Positions 1-10,181 are shown, counted from the first letter of the stretch. The stretch: DNA of 64,000 bases from Verrucomicrobiia bacterium DG1235 (GCA_000155695.1 DS990592.1:3023973-3087972); one strand, 5' to 3'. The notes: generated by a model from the letters alone, not told the origin. Program-made: numbers and translations.

Positions 1-1676
1 ACCTCTCCACTAGCCGCTGGCGAAACAAGCACGTCATTGTAGGTTATCTGATCAATCTTCCAACTTTGTACCCCAAGCGTGAATACATCGCCAATCGCGC
101 GTTCCCAGACAAATTCCTCGTCAAGCTCGCCAATCCGACTTCCGTTGCCGCTGTGGCGAAGATGGAAGTAACCACGATCCGGAATGACGCCGCCAGAGAA
201 ATAGAAAGCCATCAACGCGCCCTTTCTCAAAGTCGCCGTGTTCTCCGCACGGTCAATCGCTATACGGGCCTTGAGCTCTCGCAAACGACTTCCCGCGTAG
301 CGGCCGGCTTGCATATTGATCACGAGATCAAAGACTTCACGCGAAAGTTCCCGATAAGGATAGGCGCATTTTATCTGAGAAAAAAGCTCATCAATATCCC
401 AGGGACCCGTTCCGAGAATCGAGACAATCACCTGAGCAAGCACATCAAGCGGCGCCTCTACAGGCCGCACCGCCTCGATGTCGCGATCCTGTATTGCTTT
501 TGACAATACAGCCGACTCCAGAAAATCTCGGGAGTAGGATGGGAAAACCACCGCTCGACTTACCGCCCCCACCTGATGTCCCGCTCGCCCTACCTTTTGC
601 ACAGCGGAAGAAACGACGCCCGGACACTGCACCATGACCACACAGTCGAGCGATCCCACATCAATCCCCATCTCAAGAGAATTCGTGGCGACAATCGCTT
701 TTAGCTCCCCGTTCTTCAAGCGTTGCTCGACCGCGAAGCGAAACTCCTTCGACAAAGATCCATGATGTGAATACGCGATAGGATCCGCCTCTTCGAAATT
801 GATCTTATAAGCAAGCTTCTCGCAAAGCTTTCGACTGTTCACGAAAATCAGAGTCGAATTGTTTTTCGCGATCAAGGCCTTCAAATCCCGAACAATAGGA
901 TGCCAAAAATCGTCGTCATCCCCCTGCTCGTTCGAATCAGCAGGAAACCTCACCTCAATTTCGTATCGCTTCGTCGCTGAGGATTGCGCAAGCGAAACGC
1001 GCCTCGGCTTTCCGTTAGAAAACCCTCCGACATAAGCCGCCACCAACTCCATTGGCCGCACGGTCGCAGAGAGAGCGACCCGCTGAAACTCGCCATTCAA
1101 ACGAGCAAGGTGCTCTACTCCCGTCATCAGATAAACGCCACGCTTGCTGCCGACTATTGAATGAACCTCGTCGATGATGACGGACCGAATCCCAAGCAAG
1201 GCCCGCTGCCCATCCTTCGAGGTTAGCAGTAGATTAAGACTCTCCGGAGTCGTAATCAAAATCTCAGGCGGATGCCTCAGCATCTTTCGCCGATCGCTCT
1301 GCTCGGTATCGCCACTTCGCGTCATCACTCGGATATCCGGCCAAGCGACCCCCTCCTCGCGAAAGAGAGCCTCGAGCTCAGCAAGCGGTCCGAGCAAATT
1401 TCGACGAATATCGTTATTCAGCGCCTTCAGCGGCGACACATAAAGAACCCGCGTCTGCCCGAGCTCCCAGGCTCCCGAAGCGAGCTGGCTGATCGCCCAC
1501 AAAAACGACGCCAAGGTCTTCCCGCTACCCGTAGCAGCGGATATAAGACAATGCTCGCCGGTAGCTATCAGCTTCCAAGCCTCCTCCTGAATCTCCGTCG
1601 GCCGCCCGAACCTCTCCTCGAACCACTTGGCCACAAGGGGGTGAAACGATTTCAGGCAAGAAGAGACAGACGGCAT
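1..1676 (-). CDS. Lhr-like DEAD/DEAH-box ATP-dependent helicase (3' end outside window)
   Basis: I translated this frame by hand from ATG at 1676; it stays open to the window edge, so the C-terminus is missing. The N-terminus (EIQEEAWKLIATGEH) resembles the Q-motif region of large Lhr-type helicases. A Walker A (AATGSGKT, near residue 45), a DEVH box (near residue 168) and motif III (SAT) follow. Further on are SLEMGIDVG and QKVGRAGH, the RecA-2 motifs V and VI. Lhr-family proteins are ATP-dependent 3'-5' nucleic-acid helicases linked to DNA repair. The visible 558 residues cover both RecA lobes and part of the Lhr winged-helix region. Family assignment is firm; the substrate is not predicted. 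It lies downstream of metK-ahcY on the same strand but is separated from it by a terminator. Confidence 0.88.
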   Translation of the reverse strand, partial: MPSVSSCLKSFHPLVAKWFEERFGRPTEIQEEAWKLIATGEHCLISAATGSGKTLASFLWAISQLASGAWELGQTRVLYVSPLKALNNDIRRNLLGPLAELEALFREEGVAWPDIRVMTRSGDTEQSDRRKMLRHPPEILITTPESLNLLLTSKDGQRALLGIRSVIIDEVHSIVGSKRGVYLMTGVEHLARLNGEFQRVALSATVRPMELVAAYVGGFSNGKPRRVSLAQSSATKRYEIEVRFPADSNEQGDDDDFWHPIVRDLKALIAKNNSTLIFVNSRKLCEKLAYKINFEEADPIAYSHHGSLSKEFRFAVEQRLKNGELKAIVATNSLEMGIDVGSLDCVVMVQCPGVVSSAVQKVGRAGHQVGAVSRAVVFPSYSRDFLESAVLSKAIQDRDIEAVRPVEAPLDVLAQVIVSILGTGPWDIDELFSQIKCAYPYRELSREVFDLVINMQAGRYAGSRLRELKARIAIDRAENTATLRKGALMAFYFSGGVIPDRGYFHLRHSGNGSRIGELDEEFVWERAIGDVFTLGVQSWKIDQITYNDVLVSPAASGE

Positions 1677-1820
1677 AAGACCCAACAGCCTAGAGCTGAA
1701 CAACCATCTGCCAATCTCGATCCGAAATTATTGCCAAAAAGACCGAGGACAAAACGTATTCAAGCATTCGCTACGCTTGAGCCGGAAAATCAATCCCCCG
1801 ATACTCGCCTATTCGATTTC

Positions 1821-1858
1821 TAAATAAAAAAGCGGCCGAGCTTGATGCTCGGCCGCTT
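1821..1858 (-). terminator. Rho-independent terminator of metK-ahcY
   Basis: Two perfect 12-base arms (AAGCGGCCGAGC and GCTCGGCCGCTT) enclose a 5-base loop. On the - strand the stem is followed by TTTTTATTTA. It lies 27 bases past the ahcY stop codon. Confidence 0.9.
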
Positions 1859-1884
1859 GAAAGTATCTGAACTGGTCTGCGCGT

Positions 1885-3309
1885 TTAGTAACGGTAGTGA
1901 GCCGGCTTGTAGGGACCCTTTTGGTCAACGCCGATGTAGGAAGCCTGATCAGGAGTAAGGGTCGTGAGCTTTACGCCAATCTTATCGAGGTGAAGACGAG
2001 CCACTTCTTCGTCAAGATGCTGAGGAAGACGGTAGACACCGACTTCATATTCATCCTTCTTATTCCAGAGATCGATCTGAGCGAGCGTCTGGTTTGCAAA
2101 GGAATTCGACATCACGAAAGACGGATGACCAGTCGCGCAGCCAAGATTGACGAGGCGGCCCTCTGCGAGGAGGAAGATCGCGTTGCCATCAGGGAAGGTG
2201 TACTGATCGACCTGAGGCTTAATGTTCAGGTGCTTGACTCCTGGGTAGTTCACCAGCTTGGTAACCTGTATCTCGTTGTCGAAGTGACCGATATTGCAAA
2301 CGATCGCCTGATCCTTCATCGCCTTCATATGATCGATGGTGATGATGTCCTTGTTGCCAGTCGTGGTGACATAGATGTCAGCACGGCCGAGAGTGTCCTC
2401 GATCGGGCAAACTTCAAAACCTTCCATCGCAGCCTGCAAGGCGCAGATCGGATCAATCTCAGTGACGATTACGCGAGCGCCCATACCCACAAGGGCTTGA
2501 GCAGAACCTTTGCCGACATCGCCGTATCCACAAACCACTGCCACCTTGCCGCCAGTCATGACGTCTGTGGCGCGCTTGATGCCGTCGATAAGCGACTCGC
2601 GACAGCCGTAGAGGTTGTCGAACTTGGACTTGGTTACAGAGTCGTTGACGTTGATACAAGGGATTAAGAGCTCGCCAGCCTTCTCCATGTGGTAGAGGCG
2701 GTGCACGCCAGTGGTCGTCTCCTCGGAAACGCCCTTCCACTCTTTCACGATGTCGTGCCAGCGGGTTGGATTTTCCGCTTTCGCGCTCTTGAGAAGATTC
2801 TTGATGACCTGCTCTTCTTCCGATTCAGCAGGCGTATTCACCCAATCACTACCATTTTCGAGCTCGTATCCCTTGTGGATGAGAAGCGTCGCGTCGCCCC
2901 CGTCGTCGACGATAAGCTGCGGGCCGAGGCCACCTGGGAATCTAAGCGCCTGATCCGTACACCACCAGTATTCCTCGAGTGTCTCGCCCTTCCAAGCGAA
3001 GACGGGCACGCCTGCAGCAGCGATCGCCGCAGCAGCGTGGTCTTGCGTCGAAAAGATGTTGCAGGACACCCAACGCACGTCAGCGCCGAGGTCGACAAGC
3101 GTCTCTATCAGGACTGCAGTCTGAATCGTCATGTGCAAGGAGCCCATGATGCGCACGCCGTCAAGCGGCTTCTCTGCCGCATACTTTTCGCGAACACCCA
3201 TCAAACCGGGCATTTCCGCTTCGGCGATGGCGATCTCTTTGCGGCCAAATTCAGCCAATGAAATGTCTGCTACCTTGTAAGGAAGCGTTTCTGTTATTGT
3301 TTCGCTCAT
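1885..3309 (-). CDS. ahcY: Adenosylhomocysteinase (S-adenosyl-L-homocysteine hydrolase)
   Basis: Hydrolyses S-adenosylhomocysteine to adenosine and homocysteine, relieving product inhibition of methyltransferases; cytosolic and NAD-dependent. At 474 residues it is the long bacterial/plant form, with an insertion of about 40 residues after the N-terminal third. Visible marks are the NAD-binding [10 protein letters not shown] near residue 260 and the conserved C-terminus ending KPAHYRY, whose Lys and Tyr contact NAD. The ATG is preceded by AGGAGAGG. It follows metK by 20 bases on the same strand, so metK and ahcY form a SAM-cycle operon ending at the terminator near 1840. Assignment is essentially certain. 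Confidence 0.98.
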   Translation of the reverse strand: MSETITETLPYKVADISLAEFGRKEIAIAEAEMPGLMGVREKYAAEKPLDGVRIMGSLHMTIQTAVLIETLVDLGADVRWVSCNIFSTQDHAAAAIAAAGVPVFAWKGETLEEYWWCTDQALRFPGGLGPQLIVDDGGDATLLIHKGYELENGSDWVNTPAESEEEQVIKNLLKSAKAENPTRWHDIVKEWKGVSEETTTGVHRLYHMEKAGELLIPCINVNDSVTKSKFDNLYGCRESLIDGIKRATDVMTGGKVAVVCGYGDVGKGSAQALVGMGARVIVTEIDPICALQAAMEGFEVCPIEDTLGRADIYVTTTGNKDIITIDHMKAMKDQAIVCNIGHFDNEIQVTKLVNYPGVKHLNIKPQVDQYTFPDGNAIFLLAEGRLVNLGCATGHPSFVMSNSFANQTLAQIDLWNKKDEYEVGVYRLPQHLDEEVARLHLDKIGVKLTTLTPDQASYIGVDQKGPYKPAHYRY

Positions 3310-3329
3310 ATTGTTTTCCTCTCCTGTGT

Positions 3330-4508
3330 TTACTTAAATTTCTTAACCGCCTTTTTGAGGGCAGCGACCTTGTCAGTCTGCTCCCAAGGCAGGTCGTCCT
3401 TGCCAAAGTGTCCGTAGTTGGTCGTTCCGCGGTAGATCGGGCGGAGCAGCTTTAGCTGCTTGACGATGTTCGCTGGCTTGAAGCTGAAAACTTCCGCCAC
3501 TGCCGCTTCAATCGCTTCTTCTGGGACAGTGTTCGTCTCGAAAGTCTCAACCGTGATGCTCACTGGCTCCGGATAGCCGATCGCGTAGGCGACCTGCAAC
3601 TCGGCGTGAGTCGAAAGACCTGCCGCTACGATGTTCTTGGCAACCCAACGACACATGTAGGCCGCTGAACGGTCGACCTTGGACGGATCCTTGCCGGAAA
3701 AAGCGCCGCCGCCGTGGCGACCCCATCCCCCGTAAGTGTCCACGATAATCTTACGACCAGTGAGGCCGGCATCACCCTGCGGACCGCCGATCACAAACCG
3801 ACCGGTTGGATTAATAAGGTACTGGGTATTCTTGGTAAGAAGCTTCTTCGGCAAGCACTTCTTGATGACCTTGTTGATCATGAAATCCTTGATGGTCTTC
3901 AAAGACACGTCCGCCGAGTGCTGCGTGGAGATGACTACTGCAGTTATCTCGACAAGCTTTCCATCTTCGTAACGTACTGAAACCTGCGACTTGCAGTCTG
4001 GGCGGAGCCACTTGGCCTGACGCCCAGCGTGGCGCACGCGAGCGATCTCACGACCTATAAGATGAGAGTACATGAGAGCCGCTGGCATGAGCTCCGGAGT
4101 CTCGTTACAAGCGTATCCGAACATGATTCCTTGGTCGCCCGCTCCCTGCTCGGCCGTATCCTTGCCGGCGGCTTTCTTAGCGTCGACACCCTGAGCGATG
4201 TCAGGGGACTGGCTCGTTAGGTAGTTTGTAATGAACACCTTGTCCGCGTGAAAAACGTCGTCGTCGTTGACGTAGCCGATTTCACGAATCGCCTGGCGAA
4301 CGATCGCCTCGTAGTCCAGCTTAGCTTTGGTGGTGATCTCTCCGCCGAGAGTGACAGTGTTACTTTTGACCAGAGTCTCACATGCCACGCGGCTGGCAGG
4401 GTCCTGCTCTAGACAAGCGTCCAAAACGCTGTCGGAGATATAGTCGGACACCTTGTCGGGGTGGCCTTCGGCTACAGACTCAGAGGAGAATACGAAGTTT
4501 TTTGGCAT
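3330..4508 (-). CDS. metK: S-adenosylmethionine synthetase
   Basis: Makes S-adenosylmethionine from methionine and ATP, releasing phosphate and pyrophosphate; cytosolic homotetramer. The 392-residue length is standard. The sequence shows the methionine/ATP loop EGHPDKVSD near residue 14, the signature [12 protein letters not shown] near 120 and the glycine-rich P-loop [16 protein letters not shown]. It is the first gene of an operon with ahcY. A 187-base gap separates it from the upstream gene on the same strand, so it probably has its own promoter and a 5' leader. Confidence 0.98.
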   Translation of the reverse strand: MPKNFVFSSESVAEGHPDKVSDYISDSVLDACLEQDPASRVACETLVKSNTVTLGGEITTKAKLDYEAIVRQAIREIGYVNDDDVFHADKVFITNYLTSQSPDIAQGVDAKKAAGKDTAEQGAGDQGIMFGYACNETPELMPAALMYSHLIGREIARVRHAGRQAKWLRPDCKSQVSVRYEDGKLVEITAVVISTQHSADVSLKTIKDFMINKVIKKCLPKKLLTKNTQYLINPTGRFVIGGPQGDAGLTGRKIIVDTYGGWGRHGGGAFSGKDPSKVDRSAAYMCRWVAKNIVAAGLSTHAELQVAYAIGYPEPVSITVETFETNTVPEEAIEAAVAEVFSFKPANIVKQLKLLRPIYRGTTNYGHFGKDDLPWEQTDKVAALKKAVKKFK

Positions 4509-4540
4509 GTGCGTGCGTACGGTTACTTGTTAGCTTGGGG

Positions 4541-4562
4541 GATGAAACGAAAAGGTCTCATC
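4541..4562 (-). promoter_or_regulatory. Hairpin in the metK leader
   Basis: On the - strand GATGAGA and TTTCATC pair over an 8-base loop (one G-U pair), about 33 bases upstream of the metK ATG. I compared the whole 187-base leader with what I remember of the SAH and SAM riboswitch cores and found no convincing match. The element is reported only as a possible leader structure. Confidence 0.25.
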
Positions 4563-4695
4563 AACGTATGCAGATTTATTGATATGTTTTTTCCCACAAT
4601 CAAGGCCAGAGTTGCATATAACTTGTGAAACGCCCTGATTCGCAGGCGCAGCAATCCCCTAGAACGGCTTTCGAAGAGAGAAACTACACCTCAAT

Positions 4696-5223
4696 TCATC
4701 GATCAACGGAGCCAGCTTTTCTGGCAAGAGAACGTAAGATTGCCTTCTCACGCTCCTTTTTCCTTCGAGCCTTATCATATTCCGCAAGCACCATGTAACC
4801 AACAAATTGGTCCATACCAACAGCCTCTTCCACCCGCTCCTGTTGAGCATTTCGAGCTGCTACCACTGGATCTGATCGTATTTCAGCAAGCGTTCGGAGT
4901 TCGAGCTTCACGATCCTTGGGCGTTTCAAGCCAAGCGAACGAGTTTGCCCTCGAAGCTCCAGTGTTAGCGTTTCCGAGTTTTCGTCCCACGAGCGAATCG
5001 AAAGGCCATCGAAACTCTGTCCCATTTTAAGCCAAAAACTCTCTCCAGAAACCTTGTTATGAAAACTAAAACGCTCGGTCGCTCCCATCTTGAGTAATCC
5101 GTTAAATTCTAAATTCTTCAGAACAGGATTTCCCGAAACCACCGAAGCGAATACGAGAGCAATAAACAGCAAAACCAACGGCGAATACACCAAACGAAAC
5201 AGTCCTGAGGATGGAGTCAGCAT
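4696..5223 (-). CDS. Membrane-anchored periplasmic protein, possibly GspC/PilP-like
   Basis: A 175-residue protein of unknown function. An N-terminal hydrophobic segment (residues 10-30) looks like a signal anchor. After it comes a small beta-rich stretch with FNGLLKMG, then WLKMGQSFDGLSI and LTLELRGQTRSLGL. That pattern (F-x-G, a W..G....G step, then strand-G-strand) resembles the HR domain of type II secretion GspC or pilus PilP, but this is a fold-level impression only. The C-terminus (residues 130-175) is highly charged and probably helical. It lies 100 bases downstream of the beta-helix gene, with terminator-like hairpins between, so co-transcription is doubtful. Confidence 0.55.
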   Translation of the reverse strand: MLTPSSGLFRLVYSPLVLLFIALVFASVVSGNPVLKNLEFNGLLKMGATERFSFHNKVSGESFWLKMGQSFDGLSIRSWDENSETLTLELRGQTRSLGLKRPRIVKLELRTLAEIRSDPVVAARNAQQERVEEAVGMDQFVGYMVLAEYDKARRKKEREKAILRSLARKAGSVDR

Positions 5224-5251
5224 TTAAATTGAAAGAATAAAAACACGTAAA

Positions 5252-5308
5252 ACCAGCCCTCCGCCAAGAGGGCTGGTCCCCGTAATCACAAAGCCATTGA
5301 GGGCTTTG
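5252..5308 (-). terminator. Terminator-like hairpins after the beta-helix gene
   Basis: There are two inverted repeats: ACCAGCCCTC/GAGGGCTGGT (5252-5277, 6-base loop) and CAAAGCC/GGCTTTG (5289-5308). On the - strand the distal hairpin is followed by TTTTACGTGTTTTT. They sit 15-70 bases past the stop of the 5323-7152 gene. Confidence 0.65.
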
Positions 5309-5322
5309 AAGTCATTTGAAAA

Positions 5323-7152
5323 CTAGCGATCAAGCATCCAAGCAGCGATCTGAACCGCGCCGCCGCCGCCTTGCTCATCGGAAACACGCACAACGTAGAT
5401 TCCTGGATTGAGGCTTACGACTACTGCCGCAGCTGTGGTATCGTCGGTCGGACGCTCAGTAGTAGCCGCCAAAGTAGACATGCCTACTGTCGCTCCCAAA
5501 GTATCGATCAATTCAGCACGATCGAGCCAGCCCGTCTCAGTTACAACAGTTTCACCCGTTCTGAAATTGCGAATCTGAAGCTGAGGGTCTTGCATCACTG
5601 CTCCTGCATCAAGTCCATCGTCTATGAGCTTCAAACCGCGAGCACGGATGATGAAGAGACGGGGAACCTCCCCGTGAACGATCAAGTTTACGTTCGAGAA
5701 ACCTCCTTCTGGAGCCGTCGTGACACTTGAAACCGAGTTAACCGAAGCCCCTGCAGGAGCGTTCAACTCGCCAAGATAGCCCCTCTCAGAGAGGTAAGTC
5801 CAACCATAGAGCCAGTTGGTTTCGCCAAACGCGCCTTGATAGTCCGCATCGATGTACCAGCCATCGTTCGGTACAGTCGCGAGAGCGTTGGAGAAAGCTG
5901 GGCTCGCTGCCATCGGGCGAGGGTCGAGGCCTCCGTCATCGGTGCGGCTTAGACCACCAAGCATCGGGTCTTCAACTGTATTCGATTTACCTCCTGTTGT
6001 GAGGAAAGTAGTAACCGCAGCGGCGTTGTCGCCACCACCGACGACGTCACCAGTTGCGCCGAGGTTGAACCAGATGTTGTTGGTGAAATCGACGCGATTC
6101 ACGCCGTCTCCATCATCAGTTGTGAGACCATCCATTGCGTCGTTCTTGACGTCAACACCGTGACCAAAATCCATGAAAATCGAGTTGTAGTAGCGAACAC
6201 CAGCGTCGTCAGAGACTTCAAATACACCTTCCCCCTGAGTTGGACCGGCACCAATGTAGGTGGCGTTATAGATGCTACCCAACCCGCGGTCGGAGCCAGC
6301 AACGAGAGTGTCCTTGAAACCGTCGTGCTCGCCTGCGTGATCCTGCTCTTCGTCAGTTACAACACCAGTCGTACCCAATGAGAACCAGAACTGACCACGG
6401 CCACGCCAGCCTAAGTCGTAGTCGAAGCTGTCGTCGTTTCCAAACGCCGCAACTAGGTAGCGAGCATCAACTGTCCCGCCGAACCACTCGAAACCGTCGT
6501 CTTTGTTAGCGAAGACTTCGACGAACTCAATGACTGTGCCTCTTCCGACACCACCCATGGTGAGGCCATTGATTTCATTATTCGTCTCGCCCGAAGAAAT
6601 AATCGCCCCACCGTGACGGATTGAGACGTAACGGATGATGCCAGAATTATCTTCCGGATCGAGCCCGCCATACTCTGTCCAATCGTTATCAGGGCTGTTG
6701 ATCAAACCTTCTATATTGTCGACAGTCGCTACTTGAGGATCCGCGGTAAAGTCACCGAGCGTGCCTGAATTGACCGAGTTAAGTGGGGCGTCGCCCAGGA
6801 TAATCAGTCCGCCCCACTGGTTAGTGCGCTCGGGGCCCCAAGAGCCATCCATAGGGTCAGCCTCAGCGGTAAATATGATTGGATCGGAGGGACTACCAGC
6901 AGCGTAGAGTTTCGATCCCCGAGTAATAACAAGAGTCGAAGCACTACCGGAAAGGGCTGCACCTTTAACTACCGTTCCTGGTTCGATTGTTAGTGTGGCA
7001 TCATCGATAACGAATACTTGGGAATCCAGTATATAAGTATTATCGTTAGTCCAAACAGTGTCTTCGGTAATATTGGAACCGATACGAATATCAGCGGCGT
7101 GAAGCCCAGCTCCAAAGGCTATAGATGCAATCAATGCAGTCTTTAGTTTCAT
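5323..7152 (-). CDS. Secreted parallel-beta-helix protein paired with a TonB receptor
   Basis: A 609-residue exported protein. The N-terminus has a signal peptide, with probable cleavage after GAGLHA. The body shows repeated strand-turn motifs typical of right-handed beta-helix proteins: WTNDNTYILDSQVFV, LTIEPGTVVKG, and repeated GGLIILGD/GGAIISSGE/FEWFGGTVD turns. Proteins of this type are often annotated vaguely (for example as multidrug transporters) and are commonly encoded next to a TonB receptor of the kind found upstream here. The gap to the receptor gene is only 24 bases, so the two are probably co-transcribed. I infer that it is a surface or periplasmic partner of the receptor; the ligand is unknown. 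A short C-terminal domain (from about residue 480) may be Ig-like. Confidence 0.75.
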   Translation of the reverse strand: MKLKTALIASIAFGAGLHAADIRIGSNITEDTVWTNDNTYILDSQVFVIDDATLTIEPGTVVKGAALSGSASTLVITRGSKLYAAGSPSDPIIFTAEADPMDGSWGPERTNQWGGLIILGDAPLNSVNSGTLGDFTADPQVATVDNIEGLINSPDNDWTEYGGLDPEDNSGIIRYVSIRHGGAIISSGETNNEINGLTMGGVGRGTVIEFVEVFANKDDGFEWFGGTVDARYLVAAFGNDDSFDYDLGWRGRGQFWFSLGTTGVVTDEEQDHAGEHDGFKDTLVAGSDRGLGSIYNATYIGAGPTQGEGVFEVSDDAGVRYYNSIFMDFGHGVDVKNDAMDGLTTDDGDGVNRVDFTNNIWFNLGATGDVVGGGDNAAAVTTFLTTGGKSNTVEDPMLGGLSRTDDGGLDPRPMAASPAFSNALATVPNDGWYIDADYQGAFGETNWLYGWTYLSERGYLGELNAPAGASVNSVSSVTTAPEGGFSNVNLIVHGEVPRLFIIRARGLKLIDDGLDAGAVMQDPQLQIRNFRTGETVVTETGWLDRAELIDTLGATVGMSTLAATTERPTDDTTAAAVVVSLNPGIYVVRVSDEQGGGGAVQIAAWMLDR

Positions 7153-7176
7153 AACTTTATTTAGTTTTTTGTGGGT

Positions 7177-10044
7177 TTACTCAAATCTCTTGGAGAAACT
7201 TAGAGAGACGCTTCTTCCTTTATCCGAATAGGAATAAACGAGATCTTCTTGAAAATCGGACCACACGCGAGAATCTGCATCATCAAGCAAATTCTTCAAA
7301 GAGAGCTTCATCTTGAAGCCTTTCGGTAGGTCCTGTGAATATATGAAATCTAGGCTATCGAAACCTTCTTGATATACATCCGGAAGTCTTGTCTGAGAAA
7401 CCGAGTATAAACGCTCGCCAGTGTGGTTATAAACAAGGCTAAATGATGAGCCGTTTTCGATAAGTCTCCAATTCGCATCGAAGTTTGCGATTAGACTAGA
7501 CTGACCTTGGAGTTCCCTTTCTGAAGATGCGTCTGGATCACGAAGACGCTTGTCCGCCAGTTCAGTTTCAGACCGTTCAACAGTCGATTCAATTAGGGAC
7601 AAGTTACCACCGACGGTTACTTCGTAGTTATCGTTGCTCAGAAATGCCAGTCTCTTGCTCGCTTCAAACTCAACCCCGATCACCTCTGCTTGCTCGACGT
7701 TAACGTAAGTCAGGCGGCCCTCCTGGTAGGCTTGTTCGATAGGATTTTCGATGTCCTTGCTGAACAGACTGACCGCCATCAGGTCACTCCCTTCCATGAA
7801 CCACTCGTACCTTAGATCCAAATTCTCGATACGAGAACGAACGAGATCGGAGTTTCCAATCTTTTCCTCGCCACCCACGTTGTCGAAGGCACCAAACGGA
7901 GAAAGCTCACGGAAGTTCGGTCGCGCTAGAGTCTTAGAATAGCTGAATCGTAAATTTTTATTGTCATCAAATTCCCTGACAAGCTGAACAGACGGAAGCC
8001 AGTCACTGTTGTCGAGGTTCCCATCGTTGGACAGTTGGTTACCGAACTGATCGAGAGTTTCTACAACGACCTCCGCTTCTTCAAGTCGGGCTCCCGTAAT
8101 GACTCTCCAGTTTTCGAGAGGTCTGAAATCGATCATCACGTAACCCGCATCAATAGACTGCTCGCCAGTGTATTCAGGAAAAAAACCAACGAATTCTCCG
8201 ATAAAGCGTTGGAGTTCTCCATCCTCATTTAGTCCCATTATCTCTGAGCGAGTGTAGTTTTCTGGAATCCCATCGTACGATGGGGCACCAATACCATTCA
8301 GGTAAAGAAAGCTACGTTCGGAGAATTCGCGCTCTGTTTCAGAGGTTAGAAAACCAAACTTAATCTGTCCGTCTCTTTCCCCGAGCGGAACAGTCACGTC
8401 GAATTTAATCTCATCATTCGTCTCTTCAAGTTCGCGCCAGTATCGTCTCGGAGTTCGGAAATTTCCACCGACCCTTGGACGTCCACTTTCCTCAGCTGGC
8501 TGGGAATCGTAAAAGACTCGGTAATCTGGTTCCTCCTGGGTGCTTTTCGAGCTCGCAATCTCCCAGTCTAAACGCACGTCGCTTATATTCCGAAATGCAT
8601 GCTCGCCATATAGCTGATTGGAGGAAAGAGACCTCTCCGTGTAATGCAGGTTCGCCACACGGAACGTATCCCTGTCGACCGCTTCCGGAAAAATTCCCAC
8701 GCGAAAAATGGCGTCGTCTTCACCGCTTTGGTTAAACATTGTCTTAACGCCGAATTCGTGATCGCTCCCCAAGGTGAGAGCAGTATTGAGTATCATTCCC
8801 CATTGGGTGCTTTCCGTGCCTTTAGACTCAGTGAACTGCGTCTCGATGTCCAAATCGCTCCCTGTCCCAGTCGTCTCGTACCGAGCGACCAAGCCATCAT
8901 CGTAAGCGGAGTAGCTACGCCCGTAAGTTAGGCTACCGATAACGCCAAGAACTGCCTCTTCGCCCAAAGGAAACCTGTCACCAAACGCCACAGAAAAAGA
9001 ACTACTCAAAGGCGCGGTCTCCGTGTGAGGCACCAATTGACTACTAAAAGCCTTCGCTGCTTCATCAACCACGGCGAGCCTCTCAGGAGACAGGCCACCG
9101 TCTACGAGTGGCAAACGTTCATCATTCGGAACTATAGATGGCACCGCACGAGTACCATCGTCTTTACCCAACCAGTCGTCACCGCCACCTTCGTACGTTA
9201 GATAGTCACCGAAGGATGTCTTCTCGTTGTATTCAAACCCAACACTGAAGGACATGAATCCAGCCGGAGGGACCGAACTTGTGACTACATCAACTAACCC
9301 TCCAGTGAAGTTTCCAGTTTTGTCGGGTGAAAAGGTCTTTTGTGTATTCACAGACTCGATGATCGCCGAAGGGAACTGGTCTAACTGAACCGCTCGTCGG
9401 TCAGGATCTGCGCTAGGAACAGAGGAGCCGTTAAGCGTCGTGTTGTTGTAACGATCAGAAAGACCTCTAACGACCACGTACTTACCATCCACTACTGACG
9501 CCCCTGGGACCTTGCTCATAGCATCCGCCGCATCACCGATACCGAGGCGGCTAAAAGACTCCGAGCCAATAGCATCGCTGATCGAGGACGAACGCTGCCG
9601 ATCAGCGAGCAATGCCAAACTCGAACCTTCAAGCGCCTTCGCCTTTACCACGAAACCGTCAAGCTCCACGATGTCAGATTCATCCCCATAAATGGGGATG
9701 TCTAGTTTCGCAACTTCGCCACCTACTATTCCAAGGTCTTCAACAGTAGATGTTTTAAAGAAGTTCGCTGTAGCGAGTAGAGTGTAAGTTCCCTCTGCGA
9801 CTGACGTGAACAAAAAACGACCGTCCTTGTCTGTGGTCATTACATGCTCGGTGCCAATAATGGACACCCGAGCACCAGCGACTCCTCCTCCAAAGTCAGC
9901 ATCGATAACGGAACCGGAGAGAATCCCTGCGCTGTCGGATTCTTGTGCAAATGCACTTTTTACAAACAGGGCTACTGCGAACGCAAGCGTCGACAGTTTG
10001 GCGAAACCCTGGCGAGTTATTTGATTACGGGTTGTTTTGAACAT
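7177..10044 (-). CDS. TonB-dependent outer-membrane receptor, probably phosphate-starvation regulated
   Basis: A 955-residue receptor. I chose ATG at 10044 because it gives a compact signal peptide ending VKSAFAQ; a longer frame opening at 10107 would put about 20 non-signal residues first. The order is signal peptide, carboxypeptidase-regulatory-like beta domain (about 35-125, GSVIDADFGGGVAGARV), plug (about 150-275, with VPGASVVDGKYVVVRGL and LNGSSVPSADP) and a 22-strand-type barrel ending SLSFSKRF. It imports an unknown ligand using TonB energy. It is followed within 24 bases by the beta-helix gene. Upstream half-sites at 10113-10181 resemble PhoB boxes, suggesting a role in acquiring phosphorus compounds (inference). 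Confidence 0.9.
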   Translation of the reverse strand: MFKTTRNQITRQGFAKLSTLAFAVALFVKSAFAQESDSAGILSGSVIDADFGGGVAGARVSIIGTEHVMTTDKDGRFLFTSVAEGTYTLLATANFFKTSTVEDLGIVGGEVAKLDIPIYGDESDIVELDGFVVKAKALEGSSLALLADRQRSSSISDAIGSESFSRLGIGDAADAMSKVPGASVVDGKYVVVRGLSDRYNNTTLNGSSVPSADPDRRAVQLDQFPSAIIESVNTQKTFSPDKTGNFTGGLVDVVTSSVPPAGFMSFSVGFEYNEKTSFGDYLTYEGGGDDWLGKDDGTRAVPSIVPNDERLPLVDGGLSPERLAVVDEAAKAFSSQLVPHTETAPLSSSFSVAFGDRFPLGEEAVLGVIGSLTYGRSYSAYDDGLVARYETTGTGSDLDIETQFTESKGTESTQWGMILNTALTLGSDHEFGVKTMFNQSGEDDAIFRVGIFPEAVDRDTFRVANLHYTERSLSSNQLYGEHAFRNISDVRLDWEIASSKSTQEEPDYRVFYDSQPAEESGRPRVGGNFRTPRRYWRELEETNDEIKFDVTVPLGERDGQIKFGFLTSETEREFSERSFLYLNGIGAPSYDGIPENYTRSEIMGLNEDGELQRFIGEFVGFFPEYTGEQSIDAGYVMIDFRPLENWRVITGARLEEAEVVVETLDQFGNQLSNDGNLDNSDWLPSVQLVREFDDNKNLRFSYSKTLARPNFRELSPFGAFDNVGGEEKIGNSDLVRSRIENLDLRYEWFMEGSDLMAVSLFSKDIENPIEQAYQEGRLTYVNVEQAEVIGVEFEASKRLAFLSNDNYEVTVGGNLSLIESTVERSETELADKRLRDPDASSERELQGQSSLIANFDANWRLIENGSSFSLVYNHTGERLYSVSQTRLPDVYQEGFDSLDFIYSQDLPKGFKMKLSLKNLLDDADSRVWSDFQEDLVYSYSDKGRSVSLSFSKRFE

Positions 10045-10112
10045 GATTTTTAAGAGTTCTCGGCTCCAAAACCTTCCCAACGCAGGATAGACCTCAATGG
10101 GAAACATAGGCC

Positions 10113-10181
10113 GTCACCATCTTGTCACCTCTGCGTGACCATCCCCAAACATACGTCACGTCCCCGTAACCTAACTGTGAA
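10113..10181 (-). promoter_or_regulatory. Two triads of 11-bp-phased GTCAC-like half-sites (PhoB-box-like)
   Basis: On the + strand GTCAC, GTCAC and GTGAC begin at 10113, 10124 and 10135. GTCAC, GTAAC and GTGAA begin at 10155, 10166 and 10177. Spacing within each triad is exactly 11 bases, and 20 bases separate the triads. PhoB binds 7-base direct repeats (CTGTCAT-like) with 4-base spacers, also an 11-base period. The block begins about 69 bases upstream of the receptor ATG, with a possible -10 element (TATGTT on the - strand, 10103-10108) between. Confidence 0.6.

Noticed and set aside
66-503. Open frame on the + strand at the left edge
   Set aside because: It lies antisense to the clearly conserved Lhr-like helicase.
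4509-4695. SAM or SAH riboswitch upstream of metK
   Set aside because: Position is right, but I could not match the conserved cores of the SAH, SAM-I, SAM-II or SAM/SAH classes by eye. A covariance search would settle it.
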